The notes under the pieces were generated by a model. It ran no database searches and was not told the origin of the DNA. It was given only the letters and a program-made list of their open reading frames with translations. Below are positions 15,001 through 23,438 of a stretch of DNA of 63,182 bases, one piece after another. The stretch's first letter is position 1. Each line of letters starts with the position of its first letter. A program made the translations under genes and the position numbers. Source of the DNA: Rhodospirillales bacterium (GTDB lineage Bacteria > Pseudomonadota > Alphaproteobacteria > Dongiales > Dongiaceae); NCBI GenBank assembly GCA_009885795.1, contig VFKA01000024.1:1-63182 (forward strand). The letters are read 5' to 3'.

Positions 15001-17451
15001 ATGGCCGGCGCAATTCAAGCACAACCATTGGGCACGCACGACAGCCGGACGCGCCGCCTGCGTTGCCTCGAGGCGATCGAGCGCAAGGTTCTCTGGCTCG
15101 CCTGCTGGACGATTCACAACGCCAATCATTTGCGCCCGAATCGCGACGGCCTCAAGGTCGGCGGCCATCAGGCTTCCAGCGCCTCGGTGGCGGCGCTGAT
15201 GACCGCGCTTTACTTCGGGGTGCTGCGCCCTAGGGATCGGGTCGCCGTCAAGCCGCACGCCAGCCCCGTCTTTCACGCCATCCAATATCTGCTCGGCCGG
15301 CAAAGCCGCGAGAAGCTCGAGGGTTTCCGCGCGTTCGGCGGGGCGCAGGCCTACCCCTCGCGCACCAAGGACGCCGACGATGTCGATTTCTCCACGGGCT
15401 CGGTCGGTCTCGGCGCCGCGCAAACCTGTTTCGCGGCGTTGGTTCAGGACTATCTCGGCCTGAAGGGCCTCGGCGATCCGGCGCCGTTCGGCGACGACCG
15501 GCCCGGCCGCATGGTGGCGGTGGTGGGCGATGCCGAGCTCGACGAGGGCAACATCTTCGAGGCGCTCTACGAAGGCTGGAAGCACGACATCCGCAACGTC
15601 TGGTGGATCGTCGATTTCAACCGGCAGAGCCTTGACGCCGTGCTGCCCGATCACGTCTTCGGGCACATCGACAGGCTGTTCGCCTCGATGGGCTGGCGGG
15701 TGCTGACCCTGAAATACGGCAAGAAGCTGCAAGCCGCCTTCGAGCGCCCGGGCGGGGGCGCGCTCAAGGAATGGATCGACGCCTGTCCCAATTCGCTTTA
15801 TTCCGCGCTGGTGTTCAAGGGCGGCGATGCGTGGCGCGCGCGCATCCTCGGCGACATGGGCGAATCGAGCCCGGTCGCCGATCTCGTTCGGCACTACGAC
15901 GATTCCGCGCTCCAGTCGCTCATGACCAACCTTGGCGGGCATGACATCGAGACCATCCTCGAAAGCCTGGCCGCCATTCCCGACGATCGTCCGACCTGCA
16001 TTCTCGCCTACACGATCAAGGGCCACGGTTTGCCCTTCGCCGGTCACAAGGACAACCACGCCGGTCTCATGAACGACGCGCAAATGGCGGCGTTCAAGAC
16101 CATGAACCGGATCCCCGACGGCGCCGAATGGGACAAATTCGCCGGGCTCGACATGCCGGCAACGGAGATCGAGGACTTCCTGTCCGCGATTGCGTTCAAT
16201 CGCCCGGAGTCGCGCCGCCTGACCGCGCCGATGGTGCCGGTGCCGGCGCCGGCGCGGTTTCCACTGCCGGCCGCCCCGCGCCAATCCACGCAGGAGGGCT
16301 TCGGGCGCATTCTCGCCGACATCGCCCGCGAGGGCGGTCCCTTGGCCGACCGCATCGTGACCACCTCGCCCGATGTCACGGTCTCGACCAGCCTCGGCGG
16401 TTGGGTCAATCGGCGCGGATTGTTCCACCGCGACGCCAGGAGCGATACGTTCGTGGAACAGAAGGTGGTGTCGGCGCAAGCCTGGACGATGTCGCGGCGC
16501 GGCCAGCATATCGAGCTTGGCATCGCCGAGAACAACCTGTTCCTGCTGGTGGCGGCGCTCGGCCTGTCGCACGAGCTGTTCGGCGCGCGGCTTCTGCCGG
16601 TCGCCACGCTCTACGATCCGTTCATCCAGCGCGGCCTCGATGCGCTCAATCACGCGTGCTATCAGGATGCGAGATTCATCCTCGCCGGCACGCCGTCGGG
16701 TATCACGCTGGCGCCGGAGGGCGGCGCGCATCAGTCGATCGGCACGCCGCTGATCGGTATCGCCCAGGACGGGCTCGCCGCGTTCGAGCCCGCCTTCGTG
16801 GACGAACTTGCCGTCATCCTGCAATGGGCGTTCGAGTACATTCAGCGCGATGGCGGCGGCGAGGGACGCCGCGGCTGGCTGCGCGATGCCAAGGGCGGAT
16901 CGGTCTATCTCCGCCTCTCGACGAGGCCGCTCGATCAGCCCAAGCGCGACTTCGGCGCGATCGAGCGCCGGAACATCATCGATGGCGGCTATTGGCTGAT
17001 ACCGCCGGCGCCGGGCGCCGGGATCGCCATCGTCTACGCGGGCGCAGTGGCGCCGGACGCGATCGCGGCGCATGCGATGTTGGCCGAGGACGTGCCCGGC
17101 GCCGGACTGCTGGCGGTCACATCCGCCGACCGGCTCAACGCCGGCTGGCAGGCGGCCCAGGCCGCTCGCCAGCGCGGGCCGCAAGGTGAATTGTCCACCG
17201 TCGAATCGCTTCTGGGCGCGCTCGCTCCCGGCGCCGGCCTCGTCACGGTCGTCGATGGCCACCCGATGACGCTTTCTTGGCTCGGGGCCGTCCTCGGCCA
17301 TCGGGTTCAGGCGTTGGGGGTCGAGCATTTCGGTCAGTCCGGCGACATTCCCGACCTTTACCGGCATTACCGCATCGACACCGACGCCATCCTCGATGCT
17401 TGCGCGGCGGCGCTGTTGCGGGCCGGATCGCGGCCAGGGGGATTTCTGTAA
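15001..17451 (+). CDS. Transketolase-like ThDP enzyme (homodimeric PDH E1/AceE type)
   Basis: The 816-residue protein has the fused alpha-beta layout of AceE-like E1 components and transketolases. The N-terminal ThDP domain contains the GD...N motif (VVGDAELDEGNIFEALYEGW ... WWIVDFNRQSLD), then KGHGLPFAGHKDNHAGL. The pyrimidine domain has ELGIAENNLFLLVAALGL and APEGGAHQSIGTPLIG, and the C-terminal domain binds regulators. No lipoyl E2 or E3 genes are nearby, so an acetyl-transferring PDH role is not supported by context. The true substrate is open. The start at 15001 follows GGAGCGGA. Confidence 0.8.
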   Translation: MAGAIQAQPLGTHDSRTRRLRCLEAIERKVLWLACWTIHNANHLRPNRDGLKVGGHQASSASVAALMTALYFGVLRPRDRVAVKPHASPVFHAIQYLLGRQSREKLEGFRAFGGAQAYPSRTKDADDVDFSTGSVGLGAAQTCFAALVQDYLGLKGLGDPAPFGDDRPGRMVAVVGDAELDEGNIFEALYEGWKHDIRNVWWIVDFNRQSLDAVLPDHVFGHIDRLFASMGWRVLTLKYGKKLQAAFERPGGGALKEWIDACPNSLYSALVFKGGDAWRARILGDMGESSPVADLVRHYDDSALQSLMTNLGGHDIETILESLAAIPDDRPTCILAYTIKGHGLPFAGHKDNHAGLMNDAQMAAFKTMNRIPDGAEWDKFAGLDMPATEIEDFLSAIAFNRPESRRLTAPMVPVPAPARFPLPAAPRQSTQEGFGRILADIAREGGPLADRIVTTSPDVTVSTSLGGWVNRRGLFHRDARSDTFVEQKVVSAQAWTMSRRGQHIELGIAENNLFLLVAALGLSHELFGARLLPVATLYDPFIQRGLDALNHACYQDARFILAGTPSGITLAPEGGAHQSIGTPLIGIAQDGLAAFEPAFVDELAVILQWAFEYIQRDGGGEGRRGWLRDAKGGSVYLRLSTRPLDQPKRDFGAIERRNIIDGGYWLIPPAPGAGIAIVYAGAVAPDAIAAHAMLAEDVPGAGLLAVTSADRLNAGWQAAQAARQRGPQGELSTVESLLGALAPGAGLVTVVDGHPMTLSWLGAVLGHRVQALGVEHFGQSGDIPDLYRHYRIDTDAILDACAAALLRAGSRPGGFL

Positions 17452-17622
17452 AAATTCCCGCGTATTCGATATAAATTCAAGTGTTATTTTGCGCTCGATC
17501 GAGATCGTTCTATGTTTATTTGAGTGTCTGTCGGTCAATATTATATTTTAACTCCTACTTAACTTCGCGGTGATAGGAATGTCGGTGGACGCCCAGGCGG
17601 GCGTATTGATGGAGAACCACGG

Positions 17623-18309
17623 ATGCGAGTCATCGCCTTGGCCTCTCAGAAGGGCGGCGCCGGCAAGACGACCCTGGCCGGCCACATCGGAGTCGAAGCC
17701 GAGCGTTGCGGCTACGGCCCCGTGGTGCTGATCGATACCGACCCGCAAGGCAGCCTGGCCGAATGGTGGAACGCGCGCGAAGCCGAGACGCCGTTTTATG
17801 CCCGCACCGGCCTCGCCCGCCTTGCCGAGGATATCGAGCGCCTGCGCGCCGAGGGGGTGAAGCTGGTGGTCATCGACACGCCGCCGGCGATCACGGCCAC
17901 GATCGCCGAAGTCGTCCGGCTCGCCGATCTCGTGGTCATTCCCGCGCGCCCGAGCCCGCACGATTTGCGCGCCGTCGGCGCGACGGTCGAGTTGGTCGAG
18001 CGCCACGGCAAGCCGATGATCTTCGTCGTCAGCGGCGCCACGGTGCGCGCGCGCATCACCGCCGAGGCGGTCATGGCGCTCTCGCAGCACGGCACGGTGG
18101 CGCCGTCCATCATTCATCACCGGACCGACTTCGCGGCCAGCATGATCGACGGCCGCACCGTCATGGAACTGGATCCGAATTGCCGGTCGGCGGGCGAGAT
18201 CGCCCAGCTTTGGAGCTATCTCGACACGCGCCTCTCGGGCCGCACGCATCGGACCATGCTGACGGCCGGCCTCGCGGCCGCCGGTGGCGCCGCCTTGGCG
18301 GCTTCATAA
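17623..18309 (+). CDS. ParA-family partition ATPase
   Basis: The 228-residue MinD/ParA-type ATPase carries the deviant Walker A SQKGGAGKTT (8-17), a Walker A' segment LIDTDPQGSLAEWW and Walker B VVIDTPPA. It lacks an N-terminal HTH, as in small type Ib ParA proteins. It follows an AT-rich 170-bp intergenic stretch (17452-17622) that probably holds its promoter. A ribbon-helix-helix-like gene sits 24 bp downstream, the usual arrangement for ParA with a small DNA-binding partner. No parS-like repeats or replication genes were seen, so this is an orphan chromosomal pair whose cargo is unknown. Confidence 0.9.
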   Translation: MRVIALASQKGGAGKTTLAGHIGVEAERCGYGPVVLIDTDPQGSLAEWWNAREAETPFYARTGLARLAEDIERLRAEGVKLVVIDTPPAITATIAEVVRLADLVVIPARPSPHDLRAVGATVELVERHGKPMIFVVSGATVRARITAEAVMALSQHGTVAPSIIHHRTDFAASMIDGRTVMELDPNCRSAGEIAQLWSYLDTRLSGRTHRTMLTAGLAAAGGAALAAS

Positions 18310-18333
18310 ATCCACTCCATTGACGGGCGAGTC

Positions 18334-18783
18334 ATGTCCATGAAATTCGCGACCCTGACCAGTTCGCTCCTTGTCGGCAAGGGCAAGGCCCAGCCGATGC
18401 CATCCGGAGCCTGGGGGTCCTTGCGGGAAGCAGGAGAGTCCGGCGGATTGCGCGTCGTGCCGACGCGCGTCTCCGGCAAGCATCGTCATTTGCGCATCGA
18501 GAACGCGGTGATGCAGGCCGATGGGCTTCACGCCAAATGCAATCGCCTGACGGTGCGCGTTCATCCGACGCGCTATTTGCGGATCAAGCTGGCGGCCGGG
18601 CACATGGGTACCACGATCCAGGATCTCGTCAGCACCGCCCTCGATTCCTATCTCGATCGAGCGGCCGAGCGGGTGATGGGCGGTTCCTGCGCGTGCCTCA
18701 ATGCGCCGGCCGTGGACGACGACGCCAAGCCTCGGGCGGAGGACGGTCGGAATGACGCTGACCCAGCCGACCCCGCGGCGTAA
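18334..18783 (+). CDS. Small protein with ribbon-helix-helix-like C-terminus, ParA partner candidate
   Basis: In this 149-residue protein, residues about 70-110 read RLTVRVHPTRYLRIKLAAGH then TIQDLVSTALDSYLDRA. This strand-helix-helix pattern resembles RHH DNA-binding domains (ParG/CopG-like). The N-terminal 60 residues are basic and probably disordered. Position directly after parA suggests it is the centromere-binding or regulatory partner. The RHH call is by pattern only. The gene overlaps the next one by 32 bp. Confidence 0.6.
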   Translation: MSMKFATLTSSLLVGKGKAQPMPSGAWGSLREAGESGGLRVVPTRVSGKHRHLRIENAVMQADGLHAKCNRLTVRVHPTRYLRIKLAAGHMGTTIQDLVSTALDSYLDRAAERVMGGSCACLNAPAVDDDAKPRAEDGRNDADPADPAA

Positions 18784-19495
18784 TCCGAGCGCGGCAAAGC
18801 CCGCCGCGTCGAAGCGGTCGGCCAAGAGCGCCAGACCGCGCGCCGCCAGTCTCTCCATGGTGTTCGAAGGGGCCGCTCCGGCGAAAATCGCCGGCTTGCG
18901 GACGGTCGCGCCGGAAAAGCCGATTGACGGCCTCAAGCCGACGCCAACGCCCGTTCCCCAGCCCAAGGAGCCGCCCGTCAAGGCGCCGGCCACGATCCGG
19001 GCAATGCCCTCGCCGCCCGCGCCCGTTGTCGAGCAAGCGCCGGCTGTCGTCGTGCCGCCGCCGCCGCCAGCCGCGCCGACGCAGGCAAAACCGCCGGCAA
19101 CGACCGATGAGATGATCGCCTTCTGGAATCGGTTGCGGCAAGGCCGCCGGTATCCGGTTCTCTCCGACATCGACGCGAATTTCCAGATTGACGGGTGGCC
19201 GGCTTCCATTCTCTTCGAATGCGCCAGCCGGGACTCGAAGAGGACAGGGCATGCGGGCGACGTCTTGCGCATGTCGCGCCTTGGCAACGGCACCGGCAAC
19301 ATCGCCTACACGCCGATGATGATGGAGTGGATGCTGTCGCTGGCGCGGGAAGTCGTCGAAACCGGCAAGGCCATCGAGGACCGGGACAATTTTCCGGCCT
19401 CGGGCGCGGTGGCGCGCTATCGCCTGGTTCTTCTGCCCTTGGGCGAGGAGCGAAACGGCGTAGGCCACGTTCTTGGCGCCCTGGAACGCATTTGA
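18752..19495 (+). CDS. Pro/Ala-rich protein with C-terminal PAS_5-like domain
   Basis: The 247-residue protein has a long basic then Pro/Ala-rich N-terminal region (residues 1-125). The C-terminal half resembles PAS_5 proteins: EMIAFWNRLRQGRRYPVLSD, ANFQIDGWPASILFEC and RYRLVLLPLGEERNGVGHVL, comparable to the tandem pair at 13966-14974 though much more diverged. The ATG at 18752 has GGAGGACGG upstream. It belongs to the parA run and may link that ATPase to a sensory input; this is inference. Confidence 0.6.
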   Translation: MTLTQPTPRRNPSAAKPAASKRSAKSARPRAASLSMVFEGAAPAKIAGLRTVAPEKPIDGLKPTPTPVPQPKEPPVKAPATIRAMPSPPAPVVEQAPAVVVPPPPPAAPTQAKPPATTDEMIAFWNRLRQGRRYPVLSDIDANFQIDGWPASILFECASRDSKRTGHAGDVLRMSRLGNGTGNIAYTPMMMEWMLSLAREVVETGKAIEDRDNFPASGAVARYRLVLLPLGEERNGVGHVLGALERI

Positions 19496-19520
19496 TCTCG
19501 AAATCGAGGAGGAAGCCCCC

Positions 19521-19907
19521 TTGCCAACTGAAACTCGTACCCTGGTGTTCTCGCCCGATGAGGTCGCCGAGGCGCTGGCGGAATTCAAGGACGCCGGCAA
19601 TGGCAAGATGCCGGCCGGCGATATCATCTTCTGCAGGGTCGGCGAGGGCACGATGGACGTTACCATTAAGGTGATGGTCCCGGGGTCGCGCGACGTTCTG
19701 ACCGCCGCGGTCGGCGCCGAGGACGTGGGCGCCGCCCTCGTTGCCTATTGCCTGAGCCGGTCGGTGCCTCTGCCGCTGAAATCAACCCGCAGCCTCGAGG
19801 TCCAGGGCAACAACGTGGCGCTGCGCCTGTCGCTGAACGGGAACGCCCGGCCGCTGCCGGATTTCGTTTCCAGCCGATCCGAGGGCCGGCCCGCACCCGC
19901 CGCTTAG
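19521..19907 (+). CDS. Conserved-looking protein of unknown function
   Basis: A 128-residue product from TTG 19521, chosen because AGGAGGAAG lies right upstream; an ATG at 19473 inside the previous gene would add 16 residues. The sequence (LVFSPDEVAEALAEFKDAGN, MPAGDIIFCRV, LTAAVGAEDVGAALVAYCLS, SLEVQGNNVALRLSLN) looks like a soluble alpha/beta protein. It completes the parA-linked run. No family is recognised. Confidence 0.6.
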   Translation: MPTETRTLVFSPDEVAEALAEFKDAGNGKMPAGDIIFCRVGEGTMDVTIKVMVPGSRDVLTAAVGAEDVGAALVAYCLSRSVPLPLKSTRSLEVQGNNVALRLSLNGNARPLPDFVSSRSEGRPAPAA

Positions 19908-19968
19908 GAAACGGTTAACCGGCAAGCGCCATAATATCGCGCGAAATCCCGAATGGGGAGCGCTTGCC

Positions 19969-20259
19969 ATGGCCGAGACCACCTTCGTGCTGATGACGTT
20001 CGTGCGCGGCATTTGGCGCACGCAGCAGAACTTCGACAATCGAGAGCGCGCCGTCGCCGAGGCCATGCGGCTCGCCAACGATCCGAAATGCGAAGGGGTC
20101 AAGGTGACGTGCGAGACCTACGACGAACGCCAAGGCGCCTTCGTCACGCGGACGCTCTATCGCCGCGCCAAGGCCGATCAGGTCAAGGCCGAGCTCTCCG
20201 CGGCCGAGGGCAAGATTCGAGGCTTCATGTCGGATCGCCAATCTAGGCGCGTACTCTGA
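19969..20259 (+). CDS. Small soluble protein of unknown function
   Basis: A 96-residue protein with GGGGAG upstream of its ATG. It reads FVLMTFVRGIWRTQQNFDNR, ERAVAEAMRLANDP and GVKVTCETYDERQGAFVTRT, suggesting one compact alpha/beta domain. It is separated from the parA group by 61 bp and followed by a repeat element. I do not recognise the family. Confidence 0.65.
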   Translation: MAETTFVLMTFVRGIWRTQQNFDNRERAVAEAMRLANDPKCEGVKVTCETYDERQGAFVTRTLYRRAKADQVKAELSAAEGKIRGFMSDRQSRRVL

Positions 20260-20267
20260 TGTAAAAC

Positions 20268-20371
20268 CTCATGGTTCGAGACGGCCGCTGACGCGGCCTC
20301 CTCGCCATGAGGCTTCTTAAGGTTTCCTCACCCCGAGGAGCGCCCGAAAGGGCGCGTCTCGAAAGGCGAGG
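20268..20371. repeat. Interspersed repeat, family A (copy 2, paired)
   Basis: Inverted halves are CCTCATGGTTCGAGACGGCC...GCCATGAGG and CCTCACCCCGAGGAGCGCCC...GCGTCTCGAAAGG. It has the same architecture as 13230-13334 and fills most of the gap before the enoyl-CoA hydratase gene. Confidence 0.85.
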
Positions 20372-20485
20372 AAACCGTTACGCTCAAATGCGATAGCACT
20401 GCTTTCTTACGCCGCCCCGCTCGACAGGGCGGCAGCGATGCCGCATTCTTGCCATCCGGCTCTTGGCAAGAAGGTGGAGTTTCCA

Positions 20486-21283
20486 ATGTCCGACGTCATG
20501 TTGGTCGAAAAATCGGGTGGCATCGCCACCGTGACATTCAACCGTCCGAAATTCCGCAATGCCGTCGACCAGACGCAGGTTCACATATTCCAGGAGGTCT
20601 TCGCCGGCCTGAAGGCGGATCGCGATCTGCGGGCGGTCGTGCTGCGCGGCGCCGGCGACCATTTCATGGCCGGGGGCGATCTCAACTTCTTCGCCGGCAT
20701 GCTGGAGTTCCCGCCCGCCGAGCGCCGGCGCCGGTTCGAGGAGGTCGTCCATGCCATCCACCCCGTGGTTCTCGCCATCCGCGACATCTCGGCGCCCGTC
20801 ATCGCCAGCGTGCGCGGCGGCGCGGCCGGGTGGGGCATGAGCCTGGTCATGGCCTGCGACCTCGCCATCGCCGCCGACGATGCCTTCTTCAGTCTCGGCT
20901 ATTGCAAGATCGGTGTCTGCCCGGAAGGGTCCGGGAGCTACTATCTGCCCCGCATGCTGGGCCTCAAGAAGGCGATGGAGGTGGCGCTGTTATCCGACCG
21001 GATCGATGCCTCGGCCGCGCTCGCGCTCGGCCTGGTCAACAAAGTGGTGCCGGTGGCGGAGCTTGAATCCGCGACCCGAGAGTATGCGGAGCGCCTGGCA
21101 ACCGGGGCGACCCGGGCGTTCGGTGTCACCAAGCGCCTCCTGAACCGCTCCTTGAGCAGTACGCTCGAGGACCAGCTCGACGCGGAGGCGGCGGGCTTTG
21201 GCGAATGCGCCGCCACGGAGGATTTCGCCGAAGGCGTCAAGGCCTTCATGGCCAAGCGCAAACCCGTCTATGCCGGACGCTGA
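20486..21283 (+). CDS. Enoyl-CoA hydratase/isomerase family protein
   Basis: The 265-residue crotonase-fold protein has the CoA-binding and oxyanion-hole segments MAGGDLNFFAGM and RGGAAGWGMSLVMACDLAIA. The position of the second catalytic Glu is kept (CPEGSGSYYLPR), while that of the first is changed (SLGYCKIG). This pattern is seen in isomerase-like members, so hydratase activity is not certain. The start at 20486 follows GGTGGAG. It is 8 bp upstream of an SDR gene and likely co-transcribed with it and the ureohydrolase gene. Confidence 0.88.
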   Translation: MSDVMLVEKSGGIATVTFNRPKFRNAVDQTQVHIFQEVFAGLKADRDLRAVVLRGAGDHFMAGGDLNFFAGMLEFPPAERRRRFEEVVHAIHPVVLAIRDISAPVIASVRGGAAGWGMSLVMACDLAIAADDAFFSLGYCKIGVCPEGSGSYYLPRMLGLKKAMEVALLSDRIDASAALALGLVNKVVPVAELESATREYAERLATGATRAFGVTKRLLNRSLSSTLEDQLDAEAAGFGECAATEDFAEGVKAFMAKRKPVYAGR

Positions 21284-21291
21284 GGTGCCTT

Positions 21292-22113
21292 GTGGCGCGG
21301 ACTCTTGAGGGCAAGACCCTGTTCATCACCGGCGCCAGCCGCGGCATCGGGCTTGCCATCGCCCTGCGGGCCGCGGCGGATGGAGCGAACATCGTGATCG
21401 CCGCCAAGACCGTCGATCCGCATCCGAAGCTGCCGGGTACCATCCATACGGCCGCCAAGGAGATCGAGGCCGCGGGCGGGCGGTGCCTGCCCTTGCAGGT
21501 CGACATCCGCGACGACGCCCGTGTATTTCAAGCGGTCGATGAGGCGGTCGGCCGTTTCGGCGGCATCGACATTCTGGTGAACAACGCCAGCGCCATCGGC
21601 CTGACCGGCACGCTCGCCACGCCGATGAAACGCTACGATCTGATGCACGACATCAATGGGCGCGGCACGTTCCTCTGCTCCCAGGCCTGCCTGCCGCATC
21701 TTAAGCGCGCGCCCAATCCCCACATCTTGACGATGGCGCCGCCGCTCAACATGAAGGCGAAGTGGTTTGCCCCGCACGTCGCCTACACGATGGCCAAGTA
21801 TGGCATGAGCATGTGCGTGTTGGGGATGGCGGAGGAATTCCGCGGCGACGGGATCGCGGTCAACGCGCTCTGGCCGCGCACGGTCATTCTGACGGCGGCA
21901 TTGCAAATGAACCCCTACGTCAATCCAAAGGGCTGTCGTAGACCCTCGATCATGGCCGACGCCGCGCACGCGGTCCTGACGCGCGATAGCCGATCGTGCA
22001 CCGGCAATTTCCTCATCGACGAGGACGTCTTGCGCGAGGCGGGAATGACGGATTTTGCTCCTTACGCGGTCGATCCGGCCTCACCGCTCGAACCCGACTA
22101 TTTCCTCGATTGA
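21292..22113 (+). CDS. HSDL2-like short-chain dehydrogenase/reductase
   Basis: The 273-residue SDR matches hydroxysteroid-dehydrogenase-like protein 2: TGASRGIGLAIALRAAADGA, PKLPGTIHTAAKEIE, VNNASAIGLTGTLATPMKRY, AYTMAKYGMSMCVLGMAEEF and NALWPRTVI. Asn, Tyr and Lys of the catalytic tetrad are present. The usual Ser is Ala in HILTMAPPLN, where relatives read SPPLN. It lacks the C-terminal SCP2 domain of eukaryotic HSDL2. GTG at 21292 has AGGTG nearby. It sits between crotonase and ureohydrolase genes; the substrate is unknown. Confidence 0.88.
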   Translation: MARTLEGKTLFITGASRGIGLAIALRAAADGANIVIAAKTVDPHPKLPGTIHTAAKEIEAAGGRCLPLQVDIRDDARVFQAVDEAVGRFGGIDILVNNASAIGLTGTLATPMKRYDLMHDINGRGTFLCSQACLPHLKRAPNPHILTMAPPLNMKAKWFAPHVAYTMAKYGMSMCVLGMAEEFRGDGIAVNALWPRTVILTAALQMNPYVNPKGCRRPSIMADAAHAVLTRDSRSCTGNFLIDEDVLREAGMTDFAPYAVDPASPLEPDYFLD

Positions 22114-22126
22114 AGGATTCCATCCC

Positions 22127-23098
22127 ATGAGCCAATCCACCGACCGCCCAGAACCCGTCGATGCGGCGGTGACGCCGCGCTTCGGGGCCATCCCGACCTT
22201 CATGCGCCTGCCGCATATCCCCGATCCGGCGAAGCTCGACATCGCGCTGGTCGGTGTTCCCTGGGACGGCGGCACCACCAACCGCGCCGGCGCCCGCCAC
22301 GGGCCGCGCGAGATCCGCAACATGTCGAGCTTCATGCGCAAGGTCCATCACGTCAGCCGCATCGCGCCCTACGAGCTGGCGCGGGTCGCCGATCTGGGCG
22401 ACGCGCCGGTCAACCCCATCGACCTCATGGACAGCCTCGCGCGCATCGAGGCGTTCTTCGCCAAGGTGCACGCGGCCGGGGCCATGCCGCTGTCGGCGGG
22501 GGGCGACCACCTCATCACCCTGCCTATCTTCCGCGCCATCGCCCGCCAGCGGCCCATCGGCATGGTCCATGTCGATGCCCATTCCGACACCAATGACCGC
22601 TATTTCGGCAACAACAAGTACACGCACGGCACGCCCTTCCGCCGGGCGGTCGAGGAAGGCCTGCTCGACCCCAAGCGCACCATTCAGATCGGCATCCGCG
22701 GCTCCATCTACAGCGCCGACGACATGGCCTTCGCCGAAGGGGCGGGCATGCGCGTCGTCTACATGGAGGAATTCGCCGCCATCGGCGTTCACAAGGTCAT
22801 CGCCGAGGCCCGCCGCGTCGCCGGCGAAGGCCCCACTTACGTCAGCTTCGACGTGGACGGGCTCGACCCTGTCTACGCGCCCGGCACCGGCACGCCGGAG
22901 ATCGGCGGCCTGACGACGCTCGAGGCCCAACACCTCATCCGCGGCCTGCAAGGCCTCGATCTCATCGGCGGCGACGTGGTCGAGGTGTCGCCGCCCTTCG
23001 ATCCGTCGGGTAATACGGCGCTCGTAGGCGCCACCATGATGTTCGAGATCCTGTGCGTCCTCGCGGAAGCCCACCATCGGCGCGCCAAGCGGCGTTAA
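22127..23098 (+). CDS. Ureohydrolase (agmatinase/guanidinobutyrase family)
   Basis: The 323-residue arginase-fold Mn2+ enzyme releases urea from a guanidino compound. The metal-binding motifs are GGDH (SAGGDHLITL), DAHSD (VHVDAHSDTND) and SFDVDGLDP. The loop after DAHSD (NNKYTHGTPFRRA) is of agmatinase/guanidinobutyrase rather than arginase type. The AruI-like decarboxylase gene 560 bp away suggests 4-guanidinobutyrate as substrate, giving 4-aminobutyrate. The start at 22127 (MSQSTDRPEP) has GAAGGA upstream. Confidence 0.9.
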   Translation: MSQSTDRPEPVDAAVTPRFGAIPTFMRLPHIPDPAKLDIALVGVPWDGGTTNRAGARHGPREIRNMSSFMRKVHHVSRIAPYELARVADLGDAPVNPIDLMDSLARIEAFFAKVHAAGAMPLSAGGDHLITLPIFRAIARQRPIGMVHVDAHSDTNDRYFGNNKYTHGTPFRRAVEEGLLDPKRTIQIGIRGSIYSADDMAFAEGAGMRVVYMEEFAAIGVHKVIAEARRVAGEGPTYVSFDVDGLDPVYAPGTGTPEIGGLTTLEAQHLIRGLQGLDLIGGDVVEVSPPFDPSGNTALVGATMMFEILCVLAEAHHRRAKRR

Positions 23099-23438
23099 CT
23101 TATTTGTACGATCGACACATTCGTTTACGGGTCGAATCGAGGGAAACATGGTAAATCACAACTTTGCCACACGAATCCGGCCTGGGGTCATGGCATATAC
23201 GCGGTTGTCCCGGCCTGTCGGCGATCGTTCGTCGGCCCTGTCGCTGGACGTCACAAGGTCGCATCGGCTTTCGTTCCGAAGGTGTCGGCGACTTTGCCAC
23301 CCACACGCGCAACTCAAACACCCCGCCTTGTGCGGGGTGTTTTTTTGAACGACCCGGCAACGGATTCTTAACCCTAGACTGTCAACGTTGGTCGCCGTCG
23401 GGCTGGCATGCCCGTGGATCGAGGCGCGGGGTCATCGG
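23099..23438. other. Non-coding stretch, possible small RNA
   Basis: About 340 bp with no convincing gene. It contains a repeated ACTTTGCCAC (about 23160 and 23291) and ends with the strong terminator at 23318-23346. A 66-codon frame (23148-23348) runs through that terminator and is unlikely to be a gene. The stretch could be a long 3' UTR of the ureohydrolase mRNA or a separate small RNA. Confidence 0.4.
23318..23346 (+). terminator. Strong rho-independent terminator
   Basis: A 9-bp perfect stem (ACACCCCGC 23318-23326, GCGGGGTGT 23332-23340) with a 5-nt loop is followed by seven Ts (23340-23346). It is the clearest terminator in the window and ends the plus-strand unit containing the crotonase, SDR and ureohydrolase genes, or a small RNA. 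Confidence 0.9.

Noticed and set aside
14932-17538. An 868-codon open frame antisense to the AceE-like gene
   Set aside because: The opposite strand has clear ThDP-enzyme motifs. GC-rich codon bias makes long antisense frames common, and this one has no recognisable domain.
17452-17622. parS or replication-origin iterons upstream of parA
   Set aside because: The stretch is AT-rich and probably holds a promoter, but no repeated iteron, parS-like palindrome or DnaA-box cluster could be found by eye.
23148-23348. A 66-codon frame with a GAGGGA site
   Set aside because: It reads straight through the strong terminator stem, and its Arg/His-rich product resembles nothing known. A non-coding RNA or 3' UTR is likelier.
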